Shown: positions 36,499 to 46,829 of the stretch, piece after piece
How the letters are laid out: each line of letters starts with the position of its first letter
Numbering within the stretch: position 1 is the first letter of the stretch
Assembly: GCA_963921825.1 (NCBI GenBank)
Contig: OY997590.1
Coordinates: 43,727,039-43,791,038, forward strand
Direction of reading: 5' to 3'
Length of the DNA stretch: 64,000 bases
DNA from: Erodium maritimum
Lineage: Eukaryota > Streptophyta > Magnoliopsida > Geraniales > Geraniaceae
Notes under the pieces: generated by a model
Told to the model about the DNA's origin: nothing
Databases searched by the model: none
What the model saw: the letters and a program-made list of their open reading frames with translations, nothing else
Program-made: the position numbers and the translations under genes

Positions 36499-38174
36499 TG
36501 TTAGTCTTAGTGCCCGTAGTTCAATAATAAATGTCCAAATGTATATATCATCATTAGCAATAAGATTAAAGCGGCTTTCTATTACTTATGTGTTGGAGTA
36601 ATATATCGATGTGATTTCTAATCTATGCCCACCATGCGAATAGAACCATAGATCGAGATGGATCACACTCGATGGGTCCCTAGTCAATAAAGCTTCACTA
36701 GAAGCGACTAGTATGAAAGATGGCTCTTCATGGCTTACGTTCTGTTAGTCATTGGAATGGGATTCCGGAGTCTGATCATAGATATCATGTGGGACATGAT
36801 ATTGGACGACCCGCCCTGAATATGCGCCATAGATTGAGTCATTAACATATTCAGTGTCGTAGCTTGTCATGTATCCTTAGACCAAGGAGTCTTTGTGTTC
36901 ACTATGCAGTCAACAACTAAGTTTGACCTGAGCCTAACGTTGTCCGTAACAGGGCTTCCATAACGGTCAGGATTGGCTTGGGGACGGGTTGCATGAGTGA
37001 CACGAAAGACGGCTAAGGGATTTATCCCTCATACTGAGGTATGGGAAAGATATCGGTTCTCGGCCGCTTGATCGAGAGTGACTGAAAGAATAGCATGGCC
37101 ATGCACATGATACTAGGTATCATATATTCAGTCATCTCACATATCAAGGAACAGTGATTGAGAATAATAAGGATGACGGCTCTATGCCTTATCTCAATCA
37201 GGATATCGGAGATAAAAGGATAATGACAGGGACGACGGAAAGGTTAGAATCGATTGGTTCGATTCGCTATGTAGTGTCAGACAATACTAAAGTCTCGTTA
37301 GTTGCCACTTATATAGGATCAAGTAAAATGGGATTTTACGTTGATCTATCGACATGCATAGACCTAAGGGTCACACCGAAGGATGAAACTCATTGACACA
37401 TTTATGGAGAATGGCCAAAAGAGAGTTGTCTCGGGACATGACCAAAACTGGGTTTTGGGTCATGTGCCCGTAAGTGAATAGGACATTACGGATCAAGACA
37501 AGGCTTGGAGTCTTGGGATTGATCGCATTGGATAATGTTGGACATTTCCGGTATGGAAGGCTTGGAGGCGATGAGCACGTCACGGGACCTCGTTGGGAAT
37601 GGCCATGGGCCATGTTCCAAGAGGCCCATGAAAGGCCCATGCAACCAAGGCCCATGGAACTAATTAATCAAGTCTTGATTAATTAGTACTAAGTAAGCAA
37701 AACAAGGATTAAGGTGTTGGTGATTCACCACCTAACCCATCCTGTCTTGCCATACTTAGCACCATACGTGTCTTACTTCACACCATGCTTCACACCTTAC
37801 TTGTCCTTGATGGTTGTTGATGGTTTAAGTCATCTTTTTCCTACAACAAATCACAAGACAAGAATAGAAACACAACTTCTCTCCCTCTCACACTACAATT
37901 TCGAGTTTGGCACTTTTCCCCCCTCTTGTTGTGTTCTTGAGTCATCTAAAGAAGAACTACGTGGCTTTGATTCCAATGGGATACGTAGGCGTCTTGGAGA
38001 CTCAAGCCGATCATCGTTTCTTTGGTGTTCTCTTCCTTTTCTTGAACTAGTTGGTAAGGAAACATCCATATTGTTTATTCTCTTGTGTATCTAATATTTG
38101 GTAGTGTTCTATGACATGGTCTCGAGTTATTTCCGCTGCAAGTATGTGTTCATACCCTCCATCGAGACCCAACA
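36499..38174 (+). repeat. 3' LTR of the young copia element
   Basis: 1676 bp, the same length as the 5' LTR, with about seven substitutions. It is followed by the GTGGA duplication and then the gag of the host gypsy element. Confidence 0.93.
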
Positions 38175-39127
38175 GTGGAGCCTTCGGTGTCGGATCTGTA
38201 GCCTCTCTCCTAGCAAATGCAGCTGCCAGGCCCTGAATAGTGCGAGTCAACTCCTCTAGAGCTGCCGCCTGGGCTGTCTCAGCCCTCTCGTGCCCCTCAG
38301 CGGGTGCACCCTGGGCACTAGTCGCCCTTGCCGTCTTAGCAGTCGACGTTTTTCCCCGGCCCCTAGCTGGCCGTCTCCTCGTTCCTCGCGGAACATAGCT
38401 CGGTGCCATGTCGTAAATCCTCTACACGAATAACGCATATGTTCAGATTCTTAACTCGAAAAGTACAACGCACACTTCACACAAAAGTCACACAGACCAT
38501 AGTTTATATCACAAGCAATTCCACAAAGCCCAACCTAGAATTAGTTTCAAGTTCTTAACATGCCCTCTTTCTAACATAACATTCATGTTGACACCGCGTC
38601 GTTACAACCCGGTTCAGGCGTCCCCGAATTACGTTGTAACCACTTGATATCCCCCCATTTACGTCCAGCTACAGTGGCCCCTATAGCCAAATCGTGATGG
38701 TACATACACTTCAGTTTCTGCAGAAAATCGGGCATAACTCGTTCGTAATTTACACTAACCATCCGCTTATGCGGGACAACCAAACACCAACTGCACACAA
38801 CACTCAAGCACAATTACAGCACCCAGCAATTTGTCTTAACTTTACACCTCTGGTCTCGGTAATCTCACTCTTACCGCTCGGCCAAGTCCATACTTGGAAA
38901 ATAGTTTAACTGAAACAAACCACACAGGTTCACAAAGACGTACGATACTTAGACCGGACCTTTCACCAACTCGAGACCCTTCCCGTCTCGTTTCTACGCT
39001 TAGGACATCTCCGACTTGCGTGACCGACACACGGTAACTTAACGACTCAACTCTACCCACCTAATTGACGTACGGTCCGAGGTTTTGAAAAATAGTTTCA
39101 AAATGCAACCAGGCTCTGATACCAAAT
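38175..39127 (-). mobile_element. Gypsy element: primer site, leader and gag start (right flank of the copia insertion)
   Basis: The minus strand shows a primer site TTTGGTATCAGAGCC just inside the LTR (about 39111-39125), a leader, then a gag N-terminus from 38409 (MAPSYVPRGTRRRPARGRGK). The interruption by the copia element with duplication GTGGA links this piece to 21239-23836 as one original gypsy element. Confidence 0.82.
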
Positions 39128-41620
39128 TGTCATACCCCAAATCCGGTTTTGACCGGACTCAAGACGTGAACTTAAAAGAATAATAAATAAGCAATTTTTA
39201 AAGGCAATAAAGTTTAAAGTAATAATAAATCGTAACCATAAACCGATAAAAGAGTCAACAGCTCACCAAACCAGGGTTAAAGTTTAATTCAAAAAGAAAC
39301 ACAGTACGTCACTAAACAATCTAGCCTAGGACTCTCGGAAGCTCCACGCAATCGAGCATCCAGCTAGTACGAATCCCGCTCAAGACCTGAAACACAACAA
39401 GATAAGGGGTAAGCTTTCGCTCAGTAGGAAAAGTAGTTAAGGTTATGAACATTAGTTCTTTACCACGGGCAACCGTCTAATTAGGGCATACTAGCCGGGC
39501 ATAACTACTAACAACGTTCCCGGGATTTACCAATCACCACAGAGTCTCATGAGGCCATAGCCATACTTAAAAGAAATGCACACAACGAAATATCGAGCAA
39601 GCAACACACATCAGAAAAGACATTATCCACACGACAGTTCCCAACATCAACGGCTATCACAACCCGTCCCATTTATATCGTACCGGAACACACAACATCG
39701 ATCCCAATATCTTCCCGTCACACAAAATCGGGGTAACATCCCAGACAGAAAATCCGTTAGTCGGACGTCTTCCCGTCACACAGAATCGGGGCCTCACGCA
39801 TAACGGACCGACACATACCTCGGTCGTACGCCTTCCTGGACCACAAAGCATCGGAGTATTGGTCAAACCATCCTCGCCCTCGATACTCTACACCGACATA
39901 CTCTCTCAGTGTAAGTATCAGGCCGGACCCACCTCCTCTTGGAACACACAGAAAGAGAATAATACACATCACAAAGCCATAGCACGACCACGGTATACCA
40001 ACCGAGCCAACTCACCATAATACACAAATCGGTCTATCACTCACCCGATCATATCACAATCAAGGATTCACATCACATCAAACACGGCACACTCGCCCAC
40101 ACATAGCCACAACATGCTACACCGAGTATATCTTAACCCGTTTCTTATTCTTATCGACACTAAGTCACACATCATGCATCTCAATCAAAGATCATGGCAT
40201 CAACCAACACGCAAACCTAAGGCTCGACATGGCCATTCTACCAGCACGACAATTTCCCAAGAATTGAAAGCGATTAAACTAGTTAATCACATACTACATG
40301 CACGCTAAGACTCGTCCGGTTATTAATGTAATTGAAAACGACTATTCTAGTGAATCACATCCTATATGCGAACTAGGACCTTTCCGGTTATTATTATTAA
40401 CATACATGCGTACTAGTAACATTCCGTAATTAAACCGGTATTCGCTACGTTCCCTACCTCAAAAGGGACAACGAGCAACTCCTAGCTGCTGACGTCCTGG
40501 CTCGCTACCTCCGGTCTTCACCACGATCGAAGCCGGACTCTAAATTAACACGGAAAGCTATAATTAACAACGGCTCAAATGTTAATTTAAAAGTTACGTA
40601 CAATCCTGTTTAAATTCAACAAGTTGCTTTTTAAACTCGCACGGGCCAAAAGAGGGATTATACGACGAATCGGGTTCGAGCACTTGAGCCCCAAAGCACG
40701 GAACCTGGTGCATAGTTCCCGAGGCACGGTTCCCAATACACGAGTTCCGAGGCATGGTTTCCGAGGTGTCCAACTCGGCGTTCCCGGTTTTAATCCCGTA
40801 CTCAAATTTTAGGCTTTCAGCTCAGTCCCAAGTCCGATTTATCAGTCCGGTGATTCTATCAACCATACGTTCCTCGGATTAGTTTATCAGTCCAAAGAAT
40901 CCCTTTTTATTTAATTTTCTTTTTTATATTTCTGTGTCTTTTTGCTCTTTGTTCGATCTGGTCCAAAAGGTGCTCGGGACAAAGGGAAAAGCAAGAAAAG
41001 AGATGTGAATCCGAGAAGGAAAGGCTCGGGTTTGGTTTCCGACCGACCACCGGCGGAGACGCCGGCGACCAAGGCCTCAAGGGCACGCCGAGAGGCTCAC
41101 CAGGGAAGAAAGGGCGGCTGGGAGGCGGCGGCTTGGGTGCTTGGAGGTGGCGGAGCTCGTAGATCTGATCTCGGTCTTGGCCGCGACGGCGGCCGGCGAG
41201 CTCTTCTCGCTTCAGATCCGGACATGCGCGACGAGGCTTCCCGTCTCAGATCTGCCGAGCGCGACGGCGCGGGGTCTCGACTCTAGACGCGCACGGCGAG
41301 GATCCCCAAGTGGCCATGCGACGGTGCCGGAGACTCACGTCACAGGGTTGGTTTCGACACGGTCGCAACGTGTGGCAACGGAGATGGCGACGGTGGGGAG
41401 CTCGGACGACGCGATGGAGAAGAAGAAGGGTGAGAGAGAGCGAGCTTGGTGGTGTTGAGAGGGAATGGGTGCCGAACCCTAAATTTCGGCTTTTAATACC
41501 AAAGCCCCAAATGGGCTTGGATGAAGTCCGGGCCTTGGCTCCAAAAGTCTGGGCCTAAGACCAGTTCTTGGGCCTGAACTGTCTAATGTCCGTGCATCCC
41601 AATTCCCCCTTTTTTTAACC
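39128..41620 (-). repeat. Gypsy 5' LTR (right boundary approximate)
   Basis: The minus strand ends GGGGTATGACA at 39128, directly before the primer site. 39366-40505 matches the segment at 20102-21238. It includes a TAAGCTTTCGCTCAG version of the hairpin (about 39402-39416). The GC-rich block at 40940-41460 and the GGGCTTGG-type phrases at 41500-41580 look like the transcribed leader and promoter side of the LTR. The start, near 41620, is uncertain because no second complete copy is present. Frames at 40942-41558 overlap in several registers and are not supported as genes. Confidence 0.6.
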
Positions 41621-41629
41621 ACTCTACTT

Positions 41630-42790
41630 AAAAGTGAATAAGATTAAATAACAGACCCAGACGTGAACGTTTTCCCGTCTCCCGCCGACCCGATCGACGT
41701 TGATCGGGGCGTTCTTTACATATGGTGTTTCGACGGCAAAACCTTGATGCTGGCGGAGACGGATCCGTTCGTCCAGGACCTTCCGGCCATGTATAAGATG
41801 CAACTTTGGGTCCATGCCCATGGTATCCCTTAGATAGTTAGCACTAAGACTACAAGCACTAGGATTGGGGAGGCGTTAGGCGGGACGGTGGGCGTTCCAT
41901 GTGATGAATTCGACTAGTGCTAGGGGGGACGGTGAAGGTCCGCTACTGGCAATTCCTTGACCGACCTCTGTGTCGAAATATGCGCCTCAGGTTCCCTGAG
42001 TTCAAGGACCCGATCACCTTCTCTCTTACATATGTCAAGCTGCCGGGTTTCTGTAGGAATTGTGGGTGTATAGGTCATCCGCCCACGGCCTGTGACAGGG
42101 AGATCCCGAGCATCCATACTTTTGAAAAGTCACTGAAGCACTATCCCAAGGGTCAGAAGGATAAATGGTATGCCACGACTTGGGCGCAGCCTGCTAGGAT
42201 GCCGCCGGGTTTTGCTCCACTGCTATGTGGTTTGACCCCTCCGCTGACTGGACCTCGTGAGGGGGGGAATGCACCTTGGGGAACTGGGGGTGGGTCGGTA
42301 TCGGGAGGATCATCGGGGGCCTCGTGGGCCGGAATGCTTGAGAAACCTTCAGTGGCTCCAGGAATGAAGAGGGGCTTGGCGGCGGAGCCTCGTGAAGATC
42401 AGGCGAGGGCTGGGAAACAGCCCCGCTAGAATCCTTTAGTCGTATGCTGGGGCTCGGGGGAAGTTGGGTACTCCCCCGAGGTCACCATGTCCTCAACCCG
42501 GTATTGGTGGTTAAATGCTTGCTTTTATATCGAATAAAAAGTGTCGCCCTTGGGTGACCCATCGGTCTGAAGACCCTACCTTGAGCAGTGCTCGCCAGTA
42601 CTCTACTAGTTTTATGGTCTTCGGTTTTCAGTTATACTTAACTTGACTCTCGTTTTACTTAGCTCTTATGACTCTTCCAATACGTCCTGGACGTAATAGT
42701 AGTTATATGATTTTTGTGTTTGTCCCGTCGAGCTTTCAAACATGTACTGACCTTTTTAATAGAATGAAAGTACAGTTACTCAAAAAAAAA
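41630..42790 (+). mobile_element. LINE-derived fragment with DUF4283/CCHC-like ORF1 remnant and poly-A tail
   Basis: Translation shows a DUF4283-like stretch (ETDPFVQDLPAMYKMQLWVH, 41760-41820) and then, in the frame from 41917, RLRFPEFKDPITFSLTYVKL followed by a knuckle FCRNCGCIGHPPTACD (about 42046-42093). This DUF4283 plus zf-CCHC_4 pair is typical of plant L1-type ORF1. The frame is broken between the two parts, with stops around 41834 and 41920. No endonuclease or RT follows; 360 bp of UTR-like sequence ends in GTTACTCAAAAAAAAA (about 42774-42790). It is a truncated or internally deleted LINE copy. The left edge is uncertain. Confidence 0.65.
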
Positions 42791-43251
42791 TTAAGGGAAA
42801 ATTTCACTTTAATACCCTGCCAAACATTTAATTTCACTTTGATACCTTGGCATAAATTTTTTGCACTTTCATACCTAAACCAAACATTTAATTTCACTTT
42901 AGTACCCAACAGTTACCTTTCTGTTAGTTTGGATGGAAAAAGGTAAAAAGATCATAATACCCCTAACTATTACTCAAATTTTCAAACTCATGCCATTGGT
43001 TCAGAACTTGAAAATAAGTGAAATGACAATAATACCCTTCATTGTTAGGGTATTAAAATGAAAATTTCACTATTTTTAAAATAAAATCAGTTTTTTTTTA
43101 TATAAATTCAGTTTTTATTTATAAAATATATTTTTATTTTTAAAAATTCATATTTTAATTTTACAAATACATAAAAATCAGTTTCTATTTAAAAACAATA
43201 TTTTTTTTTAATAAAAATTCATTTTTATTTATCAAAAATTCATTTTTTTAA

Positions 43252-44417
43252 GGGAAAATTTCATTTTACCACCCTATCAAACATTTAACTTCAGTTTGAT
43301 ACCCTGGCATAAATTTTTATCAGTTTCATACCCAAACCAAACTTTTAATTTCACTTTCATACCCAGCGGGGTAAAATGTCCAAAATACCCCTAACTATTA
43401 CTCAAATTTTCATCTCATGCCATTGCCTCAGAATTTGAAAAGAAGTGAAATGACAATAATACCCTTCATTTTTTAGGGTGTTAAACTGAAAATTTCAATA
43501 GTTTTAAAACAAAATCAGTTTTTTTTATAAATTCAATTTTTAATTTCAAAAAATCAGATTTTAATTTTAAAAATACATAAAAATAAGTTTTTTTTTCATA
43601 AAAATAATTATTTTATTAAAAAAAGTTTTTTATATAAAAAATCATTTTTATTTTTTTTAAAAAATTAATTTTATTAAAAAAAATCTGGAGCTCGCGACTT
43701 CGTTTTCTCCGGTGTGGTCTCCGGCCACCCCTCCTCTGCCGGCGTCGTCCCCGGCCACCCCACTTCGCCGGCGTCGTTCCCGGCCTCTTCCCTCATCCCT
43801 CAAGCATTGTCGGCGTCGACCAAATCGCTGACTTGGTTCAGATCTGAACCAAATCAGATCTGAACCACGCCGGCTATGCTTGAGGGAGGAGGGAAGAGGC
43901 AGGGGACGACGCCGGCGAAGTAGGGGTGGTCGGGGATGACGCCGGCAGAGGAGGGGTGGCCGGAGACCACGCCGGAGAGGACGCAGTCGCGAGCTCCATA
44001 TTTTTTTTTAATATAAATAAAATTAATTTTTTTAAAAAATAAAACTGTTTTTCATAAAAAAAATGATTTTTATAAAAAAAAAGATTTTATGTATTTTTAA
44101 AATTAAAATCTGATTTTTTGAAAATAAAAATTGAATTTATAAAAAAAACTGATTTTGTTTTAAAATTATTGAAATTTTCAGTTTAACACCCTAAACAATG
44201 AAGGGTATTATTGTCATTTCACTTATTTTCAAATTATGAGCCAATGGCATGAGATGAAAATTTTGAGTAATAGTTAGGGGTATTTTGGACATTTTACCCG
44301 GTTGGGTATGAAAGTGAAATTAAATGTTTGGTTTGGGTATGAAACTGATAAAAAATTTATGTTAGGGTATCAAACTGAAGCTAAATGTTTGACAGAGTGG
44401 TAAAATGAAAATTTCCC
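43252..44417. mobile_element. Inner foldback element (1.17-kb near-complete palindrome)
   Basis: Begins GGGAAAATTTCATTTTACCA and ends GGTAAAATGAAAATTTCCC. TTTTTTAA is duplicated at 43244-43251 and 44418-44425. Almost the whole element is one inverted repeat: GGAGCTCGCGAC near 43687 pairs with GTCGCGAGCTCC near 43998, and the GC-rich centre folds around the TTCAGATCTGAA palindrome near 43846. No ORF. It belongs to the same broad family as the outer element but carries its own GC-rich centre. Confidence 0.82.
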
Positions 44418-44599
44418 TTTTTTAATCAGATTTTTATATATAAAAATCAATTTCAATTTTTTTAATTCTTTCATTATATTTCTCATATTATATGGAAAAT
44501 ATCATTTTTTTTGTTTTTTTATTCTTTCATTTCTTTAAAATTCATATCTTTATTAAATTAGTTTTTACTTTTGTTTCACTTTGATACCCTTTCAATTTT

Positions 44600-44930
44600 T
44601 TTTTCAATTTGGAACCACATCTTCAGACCCATCTCCCTCACGTCATTCTCGCTGTCACACCTCGCCTGGTTCAGTAGGGCCGCCACCGCAAATCCAGCAA
44701 ACCCACCAGAACCCCAATTCCCGATACCCTCCTGAACGCCTGCTACCCCGCGATCTGTGTGATCGACGCCGTCGGTCCTCCACGATCCCGACCCACCCGT
44801 CCTTCACCACCAGCGAGAATAGCGATGGAACAGCGCCGAGCTCGACCACGACGGTGCGGTGGGGCTGGTAGAGGGAGATCCCGAAGAGGGCCTTGAGGTA
44901 CAGAGCAGATCTGCAATGGTTGGGATTCAC
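44600..44930 (-). pseudogene. Captured fragment of a plant U-box/ARM E3 ubiquitin ligase gene
   Basis: The minus strand reads ALYLKALFGISLYQPHRTVV, then VELGAVPSLFSLVVKDGWVG IVED in continuation. After a frame change come TASITQIAG and AFRRVSGIGVLVGLLDL, and later AVAALLNQARCD and NDVREMGLKMW. This is the pattern of the ARM repeats of plant U-box proteins of the PUB22-26 type, which ubiquitinate immune and stress-signalling targets. Only the C-terminal ARM part is present, with no U-box, at least two frame changes and a stop. It is therefore non-coding cargo. It sits between the arms of the outer foldback element, which suggests Pack-MULE-style capture. The exact PUB relative is unknown. Confidence 0.65.
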
Positions 44931-45705
44931 TTCTCCAATTCCTTCGCCCGTGCTACCTCATCTCCCTCACGCCTCCACCCAAACAACAGATCTTCGGTTT
45001 TGTTGCCCAATCTAGGGTCTGTTGATGCCTAGATGAGTTTGTGAAATAGGATTTGAAAAGGGTTGAAAGTACACAGAGAAGTATAGATTTGGGTTGCTGC
45101 AAAGTGACTAGAGATGTGGGAATCTAAATTAATAAAAGAGTTAAAAGAAACATTAAATCTGATTTTTTAAATAATACTGATTTTTTTATTATATTTTTTA
45201 TATATTTTTATGATATTGTTATATATTTTTTTTATGAATTTTAAAATTAAAATATGAATTTTTGAAAATAAAAATAATTTTCATAAATAAAAACTGAATT
45301 TATAAAAAAAATGATTGTTATGTATTTTTTAAATTAAAATCTGATTTTTCGAAAAATAAAATTAATTTTCATAAATAAAAACTGAATTTATAATAAAAAA
45401 CTGAATTTATTTTTAAAATAGTGAAATTTTCATTTTAATACCCTAATAATGAAGGGTATTATTGTTATTTTACTTATTTTCAAGTTCTGAACCAATGACA
45501 TGAGTTTGAAAATTTGAGTAATAGTTATGGGTATTATGGTCTTTTTACTTTTTTCCATCCAAACTAACCGAAAGTTAACTGTTGGGTATTAAAGTGAAAT
45601 TAAATATTTGGTTTGGGTATGAAAGTGTAAAAAATTTATGCCAGGGTATCAAAGTGAAATTAAATGTTTGACAGGGTATTAAACTGTAAATTTCCCAAAA
45701 ATCAA

Positions 45706-45894
45706 AGAATTAACATATTTGATGGTAGGCCTAACCCGATATATCCGGTCGACATGGCTTGTAGTAATCTCCACGACTCCTGGGCCCGGGACAGACACAG
45801 ATAATTACAATCAATGATAGCGAATGAGGCATTAAAAGTGATAATAAATAAAAAAGGAGAGTAGCTAGGAAGGGACGATCACAGAACAGTTTGG
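45706..45894. other. Spacer between the foldback element and the RXW8-like promoter
   Basis: AT-rich, with no ORF and no recognised repeat. It may contain distal promoter elements of the gene downstream. Confidence 0.5.
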
Positions 45895-46020
45895 CTGGCC
45901 ACGTGGCGGCTCCGATCGTCCCGCGGGTCAACACTGAGATTCAATCACGCTCCACCACGTGGCATTCCTCTGGATCCTTGCCTCTCACTCCCACCGTCCG
46001 AACATATACTGCGCGTGTTT
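45895..46020 (+). promoter_or_regulatory. Putative RXW8-like promoter with two ABRE/G-box motifs
   Basis: CCACGTGGC occurs at 45899-45907 and again at 45955-45963. ACGTGGC is the core ABRE bound by ABF/AREB bZIP factors in abscisic-acid and osmotic responses, and CACGTG is the G-box. They lie about 870-930 bp before the ATG and roughly 60-150 bp before the likely transcription start. A TATA box is not clear (ACATATACTG near 46003). ABA or osmotic control is inference. Confidence 0.5.
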
Positions 46021-46829
46021 GGTTTTGGTTCCCAAATGACCACCGAATTCTGTTCCTCGAAGCTTTTATTCTCCGTCGCTCGATTTCCTCTCTTTTCTCG
46101 ATCACTTCCCCTTAGGGTTTCGACTTTCTGCTGCTCCTTCTTCAATCAGCTTCAGCACTTTCGGGGCGGTTCCTGTGGAGTCGAAGCAACGGAGTAAAGC
46201 TCGCAGTGCCGTACAAGTTTTTTTCTCCGGATAATCGATTTCCGAGGAACCGTACCTTTGCGCCTCTCTCGATTCCCGGCCTCTGTTTCTGTTTCCTGAG
46301 GTGCTGTCTTCTCTAACTCTTTAATCTTTCTTCTTCTAATTCAATTTTCATTTTGATTGGATTAATTTGTTTATCCCTGACTGTGATTGTTTTGTTGGAT
46401 TGATATTCATCCAAGTGTTCATTGCATAAATCATATGTAGCTGTTGGCTTATATACATGTATATGGTTCGGTTAACAGTAAACTAATTGTTCTTCAAAAG
46501 GAAAATTAGAGATTAGATATAAATAATGAGCTTAATAACATCTAATTCTTTTTTCTATGATAGAGTTTCTGTATGTGGACATAGTGGTGTCATGAATTTT
46601 AGATTAGAGGGCCCAGCTTAACTTTGTTCATGTTAGCACAGCTCCAACCCAGAAATCAATTTAGAATTCTGTGCATATTCATGATAAATAAGCCTTATGT
46701 TTTCAAACCTAAAAATGCTTCAATTTTGTGGGATGTTATTTACAGAGTTGCCTATTCTACATGGATGTGATCATCAACACGTTTCTGTGTCTGTAATCCT
46801 CAACAGTGAGATGCATATAGTGGATTGAG
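46020..46829 (+). other. 5' UTR region with a probable leader intron
   Basis: The CT-rich stretch 46020-46300 looks like a plant 5' UTR. A possible donor (GAG|GTGCTG) is at 46300/46301. Acceptors are TTTACAG (46739-46745) and CTCAACAG (ending 46806). If the first is used, the leader includes an 11-codon upstream ORF (ATG at about 46760, ending TAA at about 46795). If the second is used, that uORF is removed. The leader intron is inferred from sequence alone. Confidence 0.45.

Larger units (their letters stand above)
23837..38174 (+). mobile_element. Young Ty1/copia retrotransposon with long LTRs, hosting a second copia element
   Basis: LTRs at 23837-25512 and 36499-38174 are each 1676 bp and differ at only about seven positions by eye (0.4 percent). 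GTGGA flanks both ends (23832-23836 and 38175-38179). The primer site TGGTATCAGAGCC follows the 5' LTR, and the polypurine tract (GGGCAAGTGGGAGAT) precedes the 3' LTR at 36484-36498. The gag-pol frame runs from 27061 to the insertion at 29780, and RT-RNase H resumes after 35172. It landed in the gag of the minus-strand gypsy element. At 0.65-1.3 substitutions per 100 million bp-years, the LTRs suggest about 0.15-0.35 million years. It is broken mainly by the nested insertion; the lineage within copia is not assigned. Confidence 0.93.
42795..45696. mobile_element. Outer foldback Mutator-like (Pack-MULE-type) element
   Basis: Starts GGGAAAATTTCACTTTAATA and ends with the inverse, TATTAAACTGTAAATTTCCC. 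Arms of roughly 450-550 bp are inverted repeats (42795-43243 against about 45200-45696; both include the CCATCCAAACTAAC / GTTAGTTTGGATGG pair). Flanks are AAAAATTAA (42786-42794) and AAAAATCAA (45697-45705), a 9-bp duplication with one mismatch, lying in the poly-A tail of the LINE fragment. The centre (about 44560-45120) carries a fragment of a U-box/ARM gene. A second foldback element lies inside the left arm. No transposase. The MULE assignment rests on duplication length and long inverted repeats. Confidence 0.8.

Noticed and set aside
18946-37655. Conserved 94- and 70-residue frames recurring at 18915-19230, 24709-25024, 30652-30967, 34357-34672 and 37371-37686
   Set aside because: They lie in every copy of the same copia LTR, on both strands; conservation comes from repeat identity, not coding.
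40942-41558. Overlapping GC-rich frames that could be a small gene
   Set aside because: Three registers are open at once in a GC-rich LTR leader, with no recognisable domain.
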